Notes: generated from the sequence alone by a model not told the origin. Positions 53,797-63,255 are shown, numbered from the stretch's first letter. The stretch: 64,000 nucleotides of DNA from Hyphomicrobiaceae bacterium (GCA_025359185.1 JANYHF010000085.1:1-64000), one strand, 5' to 3'. A program made the numbers and translations.

Positions 53797-56208
53797 ATGT
53801 CCACATTTCCCACCCATGCCCGCGTTGTCATTGTCGGCGGCGGCATCGTCGGCGTGGGGCTGGCCTATCATCTTGCGCTGCAAGGTTGGACCGATGTGGT
53901 GCTGGTGGAAAAGGGCGAGCTGACGTCGGGCTCGACCTGGCACGCGGCCGGCCAGTGCCCGCACTTCAACGGCTCATTCAATCTCTCGAAAGTCCATCTC
54001 TACGGCACGCAGTTGTATCCAAAACTGCCAGAATTGACTGGCCAGCAGGTGAGCTGGCATGGCTGCGGCGGCATAAGGCTGGCGCTGACGGACGAGGAGG
54101 TGGATTGGTTCCGCCACGTCCACGCCATGAGCAAGTTGATCGGCTATGAGGCGCATATCATCTCGCCCGAGGAGATCCGTCAGTGCCACCCCTATCTGGA
54201 GACGTTCGGCGTCAAGGCCGGGTTTCTCACCGTGACGGACGGCCATGTGGCCCCGGCAGATGTCACCAACGCTATGGCGGCGGGCGCACGCAAGCTGGGC
54301 ACGGTGTTTTCACGGCGCAACCGGGTGAGCAATATCGAGCGTCTGCCGTCAGGCGAATGGAAGGTGACGACGGCGCAAGGAGAAATCATCTGCCAGCATG
54401 TGGTGAACGCGGCTGGATCCTATGCCGATGTGGTCGGCGCCTGGACAGGCCATAACGTGCCGATCGCCAACATGCTGCACCACTACGTGATCACCGAGCC
54501 GTTGCAGGAACTGATCGCTCTGAAAAAAGAGCTGCCTGTCGTCCGCGATCCGTATTCGCACAGCTATTTGCGCGAGGAAACCAACGGCGTGCTCGTCGGC
54601 CCCTATGAGACGGCGGGCGCGCATTCGGTGTTCGACGACGGCATTTCTTGGGACTTCGAAAGTGAGCTGCTGCCCGCCGAACTCGACCGGCTCATGCCGT
54701 GGCTGGAGAAGGCGACCGAGCGGATGCCGATCTTTGGCAAGGCAGGTATCAAGTCAGTGATTTCGGGCGCCATCACGCATACGCCCGATGGCAATTTTCT
54801 CTTGGGGCCAGCACCGGGCGCGGAGAACTACTGGATGGCCGCGGGTGTTTCCATCGGCATCTGCCAGGGCGCTGGCATGGGCAAATACCTCGCCGAGTGG
54901 ATGGTGCACGGCGCGGCCGAGATCAACATGGCCGAGTTTGACCCGCGCCGCTTCGGCAATTGGGCGACCAAGGAGTACACGCGCGCAACGTCGGTGAACG
55001 ACTATCACAATATGTACACCTGCATGCCGCCGGGACGGCAGCACGAGGTGGGGCGCAACCTGCGGCAATCGTCCCTTCACAGCCGTTTGGCGGCTGAGGG
55101 CGGACAGTTCATGCAGATCGCCGGCTGGGAGCGGCCGAGGTGGTACGACAAGAGCGGTGCGGGCGAGGCGTTCAGTTACCGGCGCAGCAATTGGTGGGAG
55201 ACCGTCGAGCAAGAGTGCAAGGGCGTGCGCGAGGGCGTGGGGCTGATGGACCTCTCCACCTTCTCGAAATACGATGTGACCGGAAGGGATGCCGCCTCGT
55301 TCCTCGACCGGATCTTTGCCAACAAAATGCCGAAAAAGGATGGCGGCATCGCGCTTGCCCATCTGTTGACGGGCGGCGGGCGGACCGAGAGCGAGATGAC
55401 CATCACCCGGCTCGGCGAAGGCCGGTATTACCTGCTGTCGGCGGCGGTGGCGCAGCTGCATGACCTCAGCCTACTGAGGAATGCGGTCAGGGCCAGCGAC
55501 GATGTGACGATCGCCGATGTCACGGACGCCTACGGAACTTTGGTGCTGGCTGGCCCCTTGTCGCGAAACGTGTTGCAGAAGCACACGGACACGGACCTCT
55601 CGAATGCCAACTGGCGCTGGTTGACCGGCCGCGAAATCACCGTGGCGGGCGTGCCCACGCGGGCGCTGCGGGTGAACTATGTCGGCGAACTGGGCTGGGA
55701 GTTGCACGCACCGATGCCGGGCCTCGCCGCCATCTATGACGCGCTGAAGCCGCATTGCACGTTGTTCGGCAGCTACGCCATGAATTCGCTTCGCATGGAA
55801 AAGGCCTATCGCGGCATGGGCTCGGAGCTCACCAACGAGATCACCCTGATCGAAGGCGCCATGGAGCGGTTTGTCGATCTGACCAAGCCCGATTTTGTGG
55901 GTAAGGCCGCGACGCTTTCGTCAAAGCAGCAAGGCGCGCGCATCCAGCTGATCTACATCGCCGTTGATGCCGGCGATGCCGATTGTCTGGGCGGCGAACC
56001 GGTCACGGCGAACGGCAAGATGGTGGGCGTGACCACCTCCGGCGCCTACGGATTTGCGGTAAAACAGTCGCTGGCCTTCGCCTATGTCGAGCCCGAGTTC
56101 GCCAAGCCCGGCATGGCGCTCGAAGTCGAAATCCTCGACCGCGTCTGCAAAGCGCGGGTGCTGAGTGAACCGGCCTACGACGCGGCAAATCTGAAATTGC
56201 GGGCATAG
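53797..56208 (+). CDS. FAD-dependent dehydrogenase with GcvT-like C-terminus (dimethylglycine/sarcosine dehydrogenase family)
   Basis: The 803-residue protein has an N-terminal FAD domain (V-V-I-V-G-G-G-I-V-G-V-G-L-A near 10-23, E-K at the end of the second strand). S-G-S-T-W-H-A-A-G follows, whose His is the covalent flavin attachment site in dimethylglycine dehydrogenase. From about residue 430 it carries a GcvT-like folate-binding domain ending with the aminomethyltransferase barrel (K-A-Y-R-G-M-G-S-E-L-T-N-E-I-T). It should oxidatively demethylate an N-methyl amino acid, passing the one-carbon unit to tetrahydrofolate. The substrate is not certain. It stands alone. Confidence 0.88.
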   Translation: MSTFPTHARVVIVGGGIVGVGLAYHLALQGWTDVVLVEKGELTSGSTWHAAGQCPHFNGSFNLSKVHLYGTQLYPKLPELTGQQVSWHGCGGIRLALTDEEVDWFRHVHAMSKLIGYEAHIISPEEIRQCHPYLETFGVKAGFLTVTDGHVAPADVTNAMAAGARKLGTVFSRRNRVSNIERLPSGEWKVTTAQGEIICQHVVNAAGSYADVVGAWTGHNVPIANMLHHYVITEPLQELIALKKELPVVRDPYSHSYLREETNGVLVGPYETAGAHSVFDDGISWDFESELLPAELDRLMPWLEKATERMPIFGKAGIKSVISGAITHTPDGNFLLGPAPGAENYWMAAGVSIGICQGAGMGKYLAEWMVHGAAEINMAEFDPRRFGNWATKEYTRATSVNDYHNMYTCMPPGRQHEVGRNLRQSSLHSRLAAEGGQFMQIAGWERPRWYDKSGAGEAFSYRRSNWWETVEQECKGVREGVGLMDLSTFSKYDVTGRDAASFLDRIFANKMPKKDGGIALAHLLTGGGRTESEMTITRLGEGRYYLLSAAVAQLHDLSLLRNAVRASDDVTIADVTDAYGTLVLAGPLSRNVLQKHTDTDLSNANWRWLTGREITVAGVPTRALRVNYVGELGWELHAPMPGLAAIYDALKPHCTLFGSYAMNSLRMEKAYRGMGSELTNEITLIEGAMERFVDLTKPDFVGKAATLSSKQQGARIQLIYIAVDAGDADCLGGEPVTANGKMVGVTTSGAYGFAVKQSLAFAYVEPEFAKPGMALEVEILDRVCKARVLSEPAYDAANLKLRA

Positions 56209-56210
56209 GT

Positions 56211-56226
56211 GGGGCTGGAAAGCCCC
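56211..56226 (+). terminator. Hairpin after the dehydrogenase gene
   Basis: GGGGCT-GGAA-AGCCCC lies 3 bp after the dehydrogenase stop and is followed by TCATC. It is a compact terminator-like stem, though the T tract is weak. Confidence 0.45.
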
Positions 56227-56269
56227 TCATCAACCTCCATCATGTCCATCAAACCTTGCGGCTGGACAC

Positions 56270-57193
56270 ATGATCCCTCACCACCCCATCCTGTGCATCG
56301 GGGGCGCGGTCATTGACCGCACCTATCTGTGTGCGAACGAACCTTCGCCCGGCACCAGCAATCCGGTCAGCAACCGGCGCAGTTTTGGCGGCGTGGCGCG
56401 CAATGTGGCCGAGAGCCTGGCGCGGCTGGGTGCAACGGTGCGGCTGATCACTGCCATCGGTGACGATGAAGCGGGCCGGGCGCTGGTGGCAGGGCTGGCG
56501 GCGATGGGAACGGATCTCAGTGGCGTCCTCACGGTGCCCGATCAACCGACGGCGGAATATACGGCCGCCTTCTGGCAGGGCGAGCTGTTTGCCGGGTTCG
56601 CCGACATGGCGATCTTCGACCGGTTGACGCCCGAGGCGGTTCTGCCCGTCTTGCCGAAGGGCGCGCGGGAAACCTTGGTGTTCGCCGACTGCAATCTGCC
56701 ACAGGCAACGCTGCTGGCTCTCGCCAGCCAGGCGCTGACGGATGGATTTCCCCTGTGCGTTGACGCGCTCTCGCTGGCGAAGGCCGAGCGGCTGCCGCCC
56801 CGGCTCGATGGCGTGCACGTCCTGTTCCTCAATGCCGCGCAGGCCCGGCATATCACTAAAACAGAAGCCCTGCCGGAGGCCATCGACCGGCTGCGGGCAC
56901 GCGGCGCACAGGCGATTGTCCTTACCCAAGGGGCGGACGGCGTGTCGGTTTGCAACAGCAATGGCACCAAGCGCTTGCCGCCACCCGCCGTATCCGTTCT
57001 CAATGTCAGCGGCGCGGGCGACGCCATCATCGCGGGCACGCTGCTTGGGCTCAGCGAGGGACAGCCCTTGACCGATGCCGTTCACTTGGGCCTTGCAGCC
57101 GCCGCGCTGGCGCTGCAAAGCATGGAGACCGTGCCACCCGGCCTGACGCGCGCCACACTTGAGGCCAGCAAGGAAAGATACGATGTCCGCTGA
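56270..57193 (+). CDS. psuK: Pseudouridine kinase (PfkB family)
   Basis: The 307-residue PfkB kinase has I-G-G-A-V-I-D-R-T-Y near 8-17, R-S-F-G-G-V-A-R-N-V-A-E-S-L-A-R-L-G and V-S-G-A-G-D-A-I-I-A-G-T with the catalytic Asp. By sequence alone it could phosphorylate several nucleosides or sugars. Its overlap with psuG identifies it as the kinase that makes pseudouridine 5'-phosphate, the PsuG substrate. Confidence 0.87.
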   Translation: MIPHHPILCIGGAVIDRTYLCANEPSPGTSNPVSNRRSFGGVARNVAESLARLGATVRLITAIGDDEAGRALVAGLAAMGTDLSGVLTVPDQPTAEYTAAFWQGELFAGFADMAIFDRLTPEAVLPVLPKGARETLVFADCNLPQATLLALASQALTDGFPLCVDALSLAKAERLPPRLDGVHVLFLNAAQARHITKTEALPEAIDRLRARGAQAIVLTQGADGVSVCNSNGTKRLPPPAVSVLNVSGAGDAIIAGTLLGLSEGQPLTDAVHLGLAAAALALQSMETVPPGLTRATLEASKERYDVR

Positions 57194-58142
57194 CAAACTC
57201 ACCCTGTCGCCCGAGGTCAGCGCCGCGCTCGCTGCCGGAACCGCCGTGGTGGCGCTCGAATCGACCATCATCACCCATGGCATGGCCTACCCCGTCAATG
57301 CCGGGACGGCGCGCGAAGTGGAGGCCGAGGTGCGGGCGGCGGGCGCCGTTCCGGCCACCATCGCCATTCTCGACGGTCACCTGCACGTGGGGCTGGAGCC
57401 TGAGCAGCTGGACGCGCTCGCCCGCAACACCTCGGCCGCCAAGGCCTCGCGCCGTGACATGGCGCTGCTGGTATCGCAAGGCCGCACCGCTGGCACCACC
57501 GTTGCGGCAACGATGCTCATTGCCGCCCGTGCAGGTATCCCAATCTTTGCCACGGGCGGCATCGGCGGCGTGCACCGGGGCGCAGAATTGACGTTCGATG
57601 TCTCGGCCGACCTGATCGAGCTGTCGCGCAGCCCCGTCGCTGTCGTCTGCGCGGGCGCCAAATCGATCCTCGATCTACCCAAGACGCTGGAAGTTCTCGA
57701 AACCTACGGCGTGCCTGTTTTGGGCTATCAGACTGATGAATTCCCCGCCTTCTTCTCGCGCGACTCAGGCTTGCGCGTCGATGGCCGCCTGGACAGCGCC
57801 CACGCCGCCGCCGACCTTATCCGCTCGCACCGGAAACTTGGCATGACCGGCGGGATGCTGATCTGCAACCCGCTCCCCGCCGTTGACGAGGTGCCTGCCG
57901 CCGAAATGGGCCCGCGCATCGAGGCAGCGCTGGCCGAGGCCGCCGCCAAAGGCGTCCACGGCAAGGACGTGACGCCCTTTCTGCTCGCCCGCCTCGTCGA
58001 CCTCACCGGCGGCCGCAGCCTGACCGCCAACCGCAAGCTCATCCGTAACAACGCGCGCCTGGCCGCCGAAATCGCCCTGGCGCTCAGCGGTGAGACGATG
58101 CCCGGACCGTTCGGGTTCCTCGCCAAATCACGGCCCGCATGA
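57183..58142 (+). CDS. psuG: Pseudouridine-5'-phosphate glycosidase
   Basis: PsuG splits the C-C glycosidic bond of pseudouridine 5'-phosphate to uracil and ribose 5-phosphate. The 319-residue protein has A-L-E-S-T-I-I-T-H-G-M-A-Y-P near 20-33, A-T-G-G-I-G-G-V-H-R-G-A, C-A-G-A-K-S-I-L-D-L-P-K-T-L-E-V-L-E-T-Y-G-V-P-V and E-F-P-A-F-F-S-R-D-S-G, all highly conserved. It overlaps psuK by 11 bp. Confidence 0.93.
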   Translation: MSADKLTLSPEVSAALAAGTAVVALESTIITHGMAYPVNAGTAREVEAEVRAAGAVPATIAILDGHLHVGLEPEQLDALARNTSAAKASRRDMALLVSQGRTAGTTVAATMLIAARAGIPIFATGGIGGVHRGAELTFDVSADLIELSRSPVAVVCAGAKSILDLPKTLEVLETYGVPVLGYQTDEFPAFFSRDSGLRVDGRLDSAHAAADLIRSHRKLGMTGGMLICNPLPAVDEVPAAEMGPRIEAALAEAAAKGVHGKDVTPFLLARLVDLTGGRSLTANRKLIRNNARLAAEIALALSGETMPGPFGFLAKSRPA

Positions 58143-58174
58143 TAAGAACGATGCGCAAGCTCACAGGATTTTCC

Positions 58175-58903
58175 ATGTTGATCGGTATTCTCGAAACCGG
58201 CCGCCCCGTCGACGCCCTCAAGGATCATGGGTCCTACCCTGAGATGTTCGAGCGGCTGCTCGGCCCCGAGTCCAAGGAGTTCACGTTTAAGACCTACGCT
58301 GTCATCGACGGCGATGTGCCCGCCGACCCTCATGCCTGCGATGCCTGGTTGATCACTGGCTCGCGGCACGGTGTCTATGAGCGCGCGCCGTGGATGCTGG
58401 CCACCGAGAACCTGTTGCGCAAGGCGATCCACGACAAGGTGCCAATGGTGGGGATCTGCTTTGGCCACCAACTGCTGGCGCAGGCGCTTGGCGGCAAGGT
58501 GGTGAAATCGCCGAAAGGCTGGGGCTTCGGGTTACACGACTACACGGTGACGGAGGCTCCATCCGTGGACGGTCAGAGGCCGGACAAAATCACCGTCGCC
58601 GCGCTGCACCAGGACCAGGTGGTCGAGGTGCCCGAGGGCGGGCGGGTCATCGGCTCATCCGATTTCTGCCCCAACGCGGTCATCGCTTACGGCGACACAG
58701 CGCTGTCGTTCCAGCCACACCCCGAGTTCGACGTACCGTTCCTGCGCGGATTATCCGAACACCGGCTGAAGGGTCTCGCTCCCGACGCCGTGCTGGACGC
58801 AGCCGAACGCGACTTCCGATCCAAGACGCCCGATCAACCCCTCGTGGCGTCGTGGATCGCGCGGTTTTTATTGGATCAGGCGAAGGCCAAGCGGACGGCG
58901 TAG
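58175..58903 (+). CDS. Class I glutamine amidotransferase-like protein
   Basis: The protein of about 242 residues has the amidotransferase triad: Cys in G-I-C-F-G-H-Q-L-L-A-Q-A-L-G-G and His/Glu in F-Q-P-H-P-E-F. It is a stand-alone GATase1 domain of the GuaA-like or gamma-glutamyl hydrolase-like type (COG0518), not the GMP synthase subunit itself. Its target is unknown. I chose ATG 58175 (AGGA upstream); an in-frame start at 58139 overlaps psuG. It could belong to the psuKG operon. Confidence 0.8.
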   Translation: MLIGILETGRPVDALKDHGSYPEMFERLLGPESKEFTFKTYAVIDGDVPADPHACDAWLITGSRHGVYERAPWMLATENLLRKAIHDKVPMVGICFGHQLLAQALGGKVVKSPKGWGFGLHDYTVTEAPSVDGQRPDKITVAALHQDQVVEVPEGGRVIGSSDFCPNAVIAYGDTALSFQPHPEFDVPFLRGLSEHRLKGLAPDAVLDAAERDFRSKTPDQPLVASWIARFLLDQAKAKRTA

Positions 58904-58905
58904 GC

Positions 58906-58940
58906 GTAGGTTGGGTCGCTTGAAGGCTTGACCCAACTAC
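58906..58940. terminator. Hairpin between convergent amidotransferase and MBL genes
   Basis: GTAGGTTGGGTC (58906-58917) pairs with GACCCAACTAC (58930-58940), with one unpaired base and a 12-nt loop. It overlaps the end of the MBL gene and is probably a bidirectional terminator. A similar element lies at 60936-60971. Confidence 0.5.
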
Positions 58941-59836
58941 AGGGCCATCACCGCTGCCACATTCGCCCTGTGAACCTCTTCATACGGCTCGAAATAGGTG
59001 ATCGAACCGTCTGCAAGTTCGCGGGCAACGAAGGTGCGTAGCGATTGGGCGGCAAGGCCGGGCTCACTGTTGCACTGGGCCAAACGCCCCACATAGGCCT
59101 CAGTCGCTGCGATCAGGCTCTTGCCGTAGCCGCCCGCCGCGATCTTGTCCGGGTCGCCGTGGCACGGCAGGATCCGGTCAATCTGCCAAAGGGCCATACG
59201 GGCAAGATCGCGCTGGTGATTGGCAAAGCCTTCGGCCTCGGCAATATAGGTACAGGTGTCTTCGAGCGCATCGCCTGCCAGCATCAACCGCTGGTCCGGC
59301 AGCACCAGCATGGTGCCGTCGCGGCTGTGGATGTCGACATGGCGCAACTCGACGGCCAGGCCGCCCACGCGCAACGCCAGAGTATCCGTATACACCGTCG
59401 TGGGCATGACCACAGGTTTGATCGCAGGCGGCTGCGCGCCGCTCTCAATATCGGCCTTGTGCTTGATGAGGGCGTCCCGCGTCCACTGATGGGCAATGAT
59501 CTCGCAATCGGCAAAAACGGCTGTGCCCGCAATGTGATCCCGGTGCCAATGGCTGAGCACGACACGGATGGTCCGTACACCTGCCTCAACAAGCGTTGCC
59601 CGGATGATTTCGGCGTGCCGGACAGAGATATGCGTGTCGTAGACAACTGCTTCGGTGCCATCGACGAGGGCGAATGTGCATATGCCGAGGCCATAAGCAC
59701 CGCGGTCGACCCAGTTCGGCCCGGCGGAATAGCCGCGCCTGCCCGGCACGCGCCCGTCATAGAACGCGATCACGTTCGGCGCCGGGCGAAACACCCGCAA
59801 GGTCGAGCCCATCGGAGCAATTTCAGTTACACTCAT
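58937..59836 (-). CDS. MBL-fold metallo-hydrolase
   Basis: The 299-residue protein has the zinc-binding L-S-H-W-H-R-D-H-I-A-G motif near residues 118-128, a later H-V-D-I-H-S-R-D-G and L-A-G-D-A-L-E-D, and the final ligand in I-L-P-C-H-G-D-P. This is the complete metallo-beta-lactamase fold. Such enzymes include lactonases, thioesterases and phosphodiesterases; no substrate is indicated. It converges on the amidotransferase gene. Confidence 0.85.
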   Translation of the reverse strand: MSVTEIAPMGSTLRVFRPAPNVIAFYDGRVPGRRGYSAGPNWVDRGAYGLGICTFALVDGTEAVVYDTHISVRHAEIIRATLVEAGVRTIRVVLSHWHRDHIAGTAVFADCEIIAHQWTRDALIKHKADIESGAQPPAIKPVVMPTTVYTDTLALRVGGLAVELRHVDIHSRDGTMLVLPDQRLMLAGDALEDTCTYIAEAEGFANHQRDLARMALWQIDRILPCHGDPDKIAAGGYGKSLIAATEAYVGRLAQCNSEPGLAAQSLRTFVARELADGSITYFEPYEEVHRANVAAVMAL

Positions 59837-59908
59837 GATCTGACTCTAGACGAAATGCTGGCGAATGCACGCTGAACGCGGGCAGAGCTGCCACAAGGAA
59901 GCCGTTTC

Positions 59909-60358
59909 ATGCTCAAAAACCTCTCTCCCCACCTCTCGGCCGATCTCCTCTGGACGCTCAAAGCCATGGGCCATGGCGAGGACCTGCTGATCTGCGACGG
60001 CAACCATCCGGCGGGCACTATCGCCAAGACGACGGTCAGCGGGCGTATTATCGAAGCGCCGGGGCTGGATATGGGCCAGGCGGTGGCTGCCGTGCTGACA
60101 GTGTTTCCGCTCGACACCTTTGTCGAGGCACCCGTGACGCGCATGGAGGTGGTTGGCGATCCGAGCAAGCGGCTGCCGATATTCGACGAGGTGCAGAGAC
60201 TCTGCGACGCTGCTGAGGGGCGTCCGGTAAAAATTGCGGCGCTGGAGCGCTTTGCCTTCTATGCCACCGCGGGAAAGGCCTTCGCCGTTCTGCGCACGTC
60301 GGAATTCCGGCCCTATGGCTGCTTCCTGTTCAAAAAGGGCGTGATCTTTCCGGCGTAA
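59909..60358 (+). CDS. RbsD/FucU-type sugar mutarotase
   Basis: The 149-residue protein begins M-L-K-N-L-S-P-H-L and has [19 protein letters not shown], where His and Asp are active-site residues of RbsD/FucU pyranase-mutarotases. The C-terminal end ([20 protein letters not shown]) matches FucU better than RbsD. The enzyme interconverts sugar anomers (L-fucose or ribose). No sugar transport genes lie beside it. Confidence 0.85.
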   Translation: MLKNLSPHLSADLLWTLKAMGHGEDLLICDGNHPAGTIAKTTVSGRIIEAPGLDMGQAVAAVLTVFPLDTFVEAPVTRMEVVGDPSKRLPIFDEVQRLCDAAEGRPVKIAALERFAFYATAGKAFAVLRTSEFRPYGCFLFKKGVIFPA

Positions 60359-60400
60359 ACGCTAGGCTAGCATCTGCATTACAAACAGGACTTGCCCGCC

Positions 60401-60939
60401 ATGCGCATCGACGCCATCCCCACCGGCGTCAACCCGCCCAACGATATCAATGTCATCATCGAGTGCCGGTCGGCGGCGAGCAGATCAAATACGAGATGGA
60501 CAAGGCGTCCGGCACGCTGTTCGTCGACCGTTTCCTTTATACGCCGATGGTCTATCCGGGCAATTACGGTTTTGTTCCCCATACGTTGTCGCTCGATGGC
60601 GATCCCATCGATGTGCTGGTTTGCAACACCCGCGCGATTGTGCCCGGCGCCGTCATGAACTGCCGCCCGGTCGGCGTGCTGGTGATGGAGGACAACGCAG
60701 GTGGCGATGAAAAGCTGATCGAGGTGCCGTCACAGAAGTTGACTCGCCGCTATGATAAGGTGGCGACGTACAAAGATCTGCCCGAGATCACGTTGCAGCA
60801 GATCGAGCATTTCTTCGCCCACTATAAGGATTTGGAGCCCGGCAAATGGGTGAAGATCGACCATTGGGGCGGCATCGACGAGGCCAAAAAATTGCTGGTC
60901 GAAGCCATCGAGCGGGCGAAGGCAAAAGCCAAGGCGTAG
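60401..60939 (+). CDS. ppa: Inorganic pyrophosphatase, interrupted by an apparent one-base deletion
   Basis: Ppa hydrolyses pyrophosphate and is usually essential. The N-terminus [19 protein letters not shown] is read in one frame up to about 60463, and the rest from G-G-E-Q-I-K-Y-E in another. The family sequence I-I-E-V-P-V-G-G is restored if one G is added in GAG-TGCCG at 60461-60466. The joined product would be 179 residues, the normal length, with [11 protein letters not shown] and the D-G-D-P-I-D-V-L-V metal site. As the gene is normally essential, a sequencing or assembly error is more likely than a true pseudogene. Confidence 0.88.
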
Positions 60940-60971
60940 GGTGGGCTTGGCAGAAGATGCTCAGCCTACCC
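60936..60971. terminator. Hairpin between convergent ppa and agmatinase genes
   Basis: GTAGGGTGGGC (60936-60946) pairs with GCCTACCC (60964-60971) with one mismatch. It overlaps the ppa stop and ends 5 bp before the agmatinase stop. It resembles the element at 58906-58940. Confidence 0.45.
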
Positions 60972-60976
60972 AACAC

Positions 60977-61963
60977 TTACATCCTGCCCACCGGCGCGCC
61001 CTTGGCACCCTTCTTGACCGCCAGCAGGCACAGATAATCATGCGCAAACGTCGCCGCTGCAAGCGCCGTAATCTCGGCGTGGTCGTAGGGCGGGGAGACT
61101 TCGACGATGTCCATGCCGATCAAATTCAAATCACCCAGCCCGCGCAAAATCGCCAGCGCCTGCCAGCTCGACGGGCCGCCGGGGACGGGCGTGCCGGTGC
61201 CGGGCGCGTAGGCGGGATCGAGGAAATCGATGTCGAAGGAGATGTAGACTTTTGCCTCGCCCACCCGCGCCTTGATGGCAGCAATCGTGGCGTCCACGCC
61301 GTTCCGGTGCAGCCAGGGCGCGGTCAAAATCTCGAAGCCATGCGCGCTGTCGTTATGCGTGCGCAGACCAACCTGCATCGAATGCTTGAGGTCGATCAGC
61401 CCCTCGGTGCCCGCGCGCAAAAACATCGAGCCGTGGTCAAAGGCCGTTGCCGCACCGCCCAGCGCCGGCCAAGTGTCGCAATGGCTATCAAACTGCAGCA
61501 GCGCCACCGGGCCGTGCTTGGCGGCGTGGGCCTTCAGCAGCGGATAACTTATGAAGTGATCACCGCCAAACGTCAGCAGCTGCGCACCCGCCTCCAGCAC
61601 GCGCGCCGCGTGGGCTTCGATAGCCGGCACAACCGTCTCGGGCAGGTGATGGTTGACGGCGCAGTCGCCATAGTCGACGGCGTTGAGTGTGCCAAAGAGA
61701 TCGAACCCCCATGGAAACGCTTTCAGCTCCGACAGCCCGACGCTGGCGGCGCGAATGGCGCGGGGGCCGAGGCGCGTGCCAGGGCGCCCCGTGGTGGCAC
61801 TGTCATAGGGCACGCCCGTGATGGCGACATCGACGCCCGTCAGGTCGCGCGAATAGGGACGGCGCAGGAAACTGAGGATGCCGCCAAACGTGGGCTCCCA
61901 CGGGCCGCCCTTGAGATCTTCCCATTGCGGTTCGGGCGTGGGTTTGGGTTTGCGCGCCATCAC
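60977..61963 (-). CDS. speB: Agmatinase-family ureohydrolase
   Basis: The 328-residue ureohydrolase has all the manganese-binding motifs: F-G-G-D-H-F, Q-F-D-S-H-C-D-T and S-F-D-I-D-F-L-D-P-A-Y-A-P-G-T-G-T-P. It most likely converts agmatine to putrescine and urea. Guanidinobutyrase or related activity cannot be excluded, as the family is promiscuous and D-S-H replaces the common D-A-H. It is in line with the methyltransferase gene upstream. Confidence 0.87.
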   Translation of the reverse strand: MMARKPKPTPEPQWEDLKGGPWEPTFGGILSFLRRPYSRDLTGVDVAITGVPYDSATTGRPGTRLGPRAIRAASVGLSELKAFPWGFDLFGTLNAVDYGDCAVNHHLPETVVPAIEAHAARVLEAGAQLLTFGGDHFISYPLLKAHAAKHGPVALLQFDSHCDTWPALGGAATAFDHGSMFLRAGTEGLIDLKHSMQVGLRTHNDSAHGFEILTAPWLHRNGVDATIAAIKARVGEAKVYISFDIDFLDPAYAPGTGTPVPGGPSSWQALAILRGLGDLNLIGMDIVEVSPPYDHAEITALAAATFAHDYLCLLAVKKGAKGAPVGRM

Positions 61964-61983
61964 GGGGCCTCTTGCGGGGTGAC

Positions 61984-62646
61984 TTACAGGGAAAAGACGG
62001 GCTTGCGGTCGAAGCCGGGCAGGGCGGGCGCTTCGGCGTCAAAAGCGTAGCGGCTGCTCAACCCATCGCCAATGCGCTCGAACACGGTCGCCCGGCCGAT
62101 TTGCCCTTCGGCAATGATGGCGATCAGGCGGCCGCCCTCACGCAACTGGTTCCGTAGAGTGGCGGGCACATCGGGCAATGTTCCCGAAACGATGATGACG
62201 TCGTAAGGCGCGCCGGAGGCATCGCCGGCCGCCAGCTCGCCGCTCTTGATGGTGACATTGCCCCGGCCGAGAAGCGCCAACACCGCTTGCGCCTTGGCCG
62301 CCAGCGCCGGATCGCTTTCGATTCCCGTCACCGACTTGGCGATCTGCGAGATCACCGCCGTACCATATCCCGAGGCGCAGCCGATCTCCAGCACACGCTC
62401 CTCGAAATCCAGGCTTGCCAGCTGCACCAGGCGGGCCGTAATGACGGCAGCTGGCAGCGAACGTCCAGACGCCCAGCTGCCCAGCGACACCCCCTCGCCA
62501 CTATACGCAAGCGCCTGCATCGCCTCGGGCACGAAGGCCTCGCGCGGCAGCTCCAGCATGGCGCGCAGCACGCGACGGTCGGTGACATCGTTGGTGCGCA
62601 CCTGCGATTCGACCATGGTCTTGCGCAGTGTCGTATAATCCGTCAT
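61984..62646 (-). CDS. PCMT-family SAM-dependent methyltransferase (protein-L-isoaspartate O-methyltransferase type)
   Basis: The protein of about 220 residues has the PCMT layout: M-V-E-S-Q-V-R-T-N-D-V-T-D-R-R-V-L at the start, R-E-A-F-V-P, then SAM motif V-L-E-I-G-C-A-S-G-Y-G-T-A and V-I-I-V-S-G-T-L-P-D-V-P. Alphaproteobacteria have several such proteins, often near tolC; this one lacks the standard active-site stretch G-Q-T-I-S of canonical Pcm and has G-R-S-L-P-A instead. It may therefore have another substrate. I chose the ATG before T-D-Y-T-T-L-R. Confidence 0.8.
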   Translation of the reverse strand: MTDYTTLRKTMVESQVRTNDVTDRRVLRAMLELPREAFVPEAMQALAYSGEGVSLGSWASGRSLPAAVITARLVQLASLDFEERVLEIGCASGYGTAVISQIAKSVTGIESDPALAAKAQAVLALLGRGNVTIKSGELAAGDASGAPYDVIIVSGTLPDVPATLRNQLREGGRLIAIIAEGQIGRATVFERIGDGLSSRYAFDAEAPALPGFDRKPVFSL

Positions 62647-63255
62647 CCGCCCGCGATCCTCGCAATGCCCCGCCAATGCCCCGCACGTTAGCCCATGTGG
62701 CGCAACGCCGGCTAGTGCCCAAGATCAGGGAAGTGAGAGTGGCGGGGCCCGGCTGTCAATCGAGCGGTAGCGAAGCCGAGCGCGACCGCGCGATCGGCGC
62801 TCTGAGCGCCGCGTACCCGGTACTTTATGGGAGTTGAGAAGCGCCGCTCTTGGCCTGTTAAACGAAAAGAAGCGGCACCCTGGCTGCTTGGGCGCCGCTT
62901 CTTTTGGTGAGTGCCCTCGTCCCCACCGAAAATCACGAGCGGGGTCAGTCCGTCGAGAACGAGGTTTTCGAACTTCCGACGCGGAACATACGGATACGCG
63001 AGACACTAACTGGCACACACAGCCACTACAACGGAGCGATCGCAAATTTAATTCCCTCCCCGATTGCCTTTTCTTTGCAACCGTGAACGGCCCGCGATTC
63101 GTCAGCCGCAAACCACAGCGTATGGACTTGCCAAACGAGTTCTGTTACCCAATCGCCAGTTGGTTGATGTGGTGCTGCACGGGTTTCTCGAACATGCGCA
63201 CCTCGCCATGCCGGAATATGCCGAAATCCACTCACGCTTAAAGAGGTGACGACGC
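62647..63255. other. Long intergenic region before rpsU
   Basis: About 600 bp have no convincing gene. Small open frames exist on both strands but have no recognisable motif or ribosome binding site. It holds one strong hairpin (62865-62905), an AT-richer stretch around 63020-63070 and presumably the rpsU promoter. No known riboswitch was recognised. Confidence 0.5.
62865..62905. terminator. Strong bidirectional hairpin terminator
   Basis: AAAAGAAGCGGC (62865-62876) and GCCGCTTCTTTT (62894-62905) are perfect 12-bp inverted arms around a 17-nt loop. The A run on one side and the T run on the other allow termination in both directions. Confidence 0.75.

Noticed and set aside
62834..63241. 135-codon open frame before rpsU
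   Set aside because: It crosses the strong terminator hairpin, has no ribosome binding site and shows no familiar pattern.
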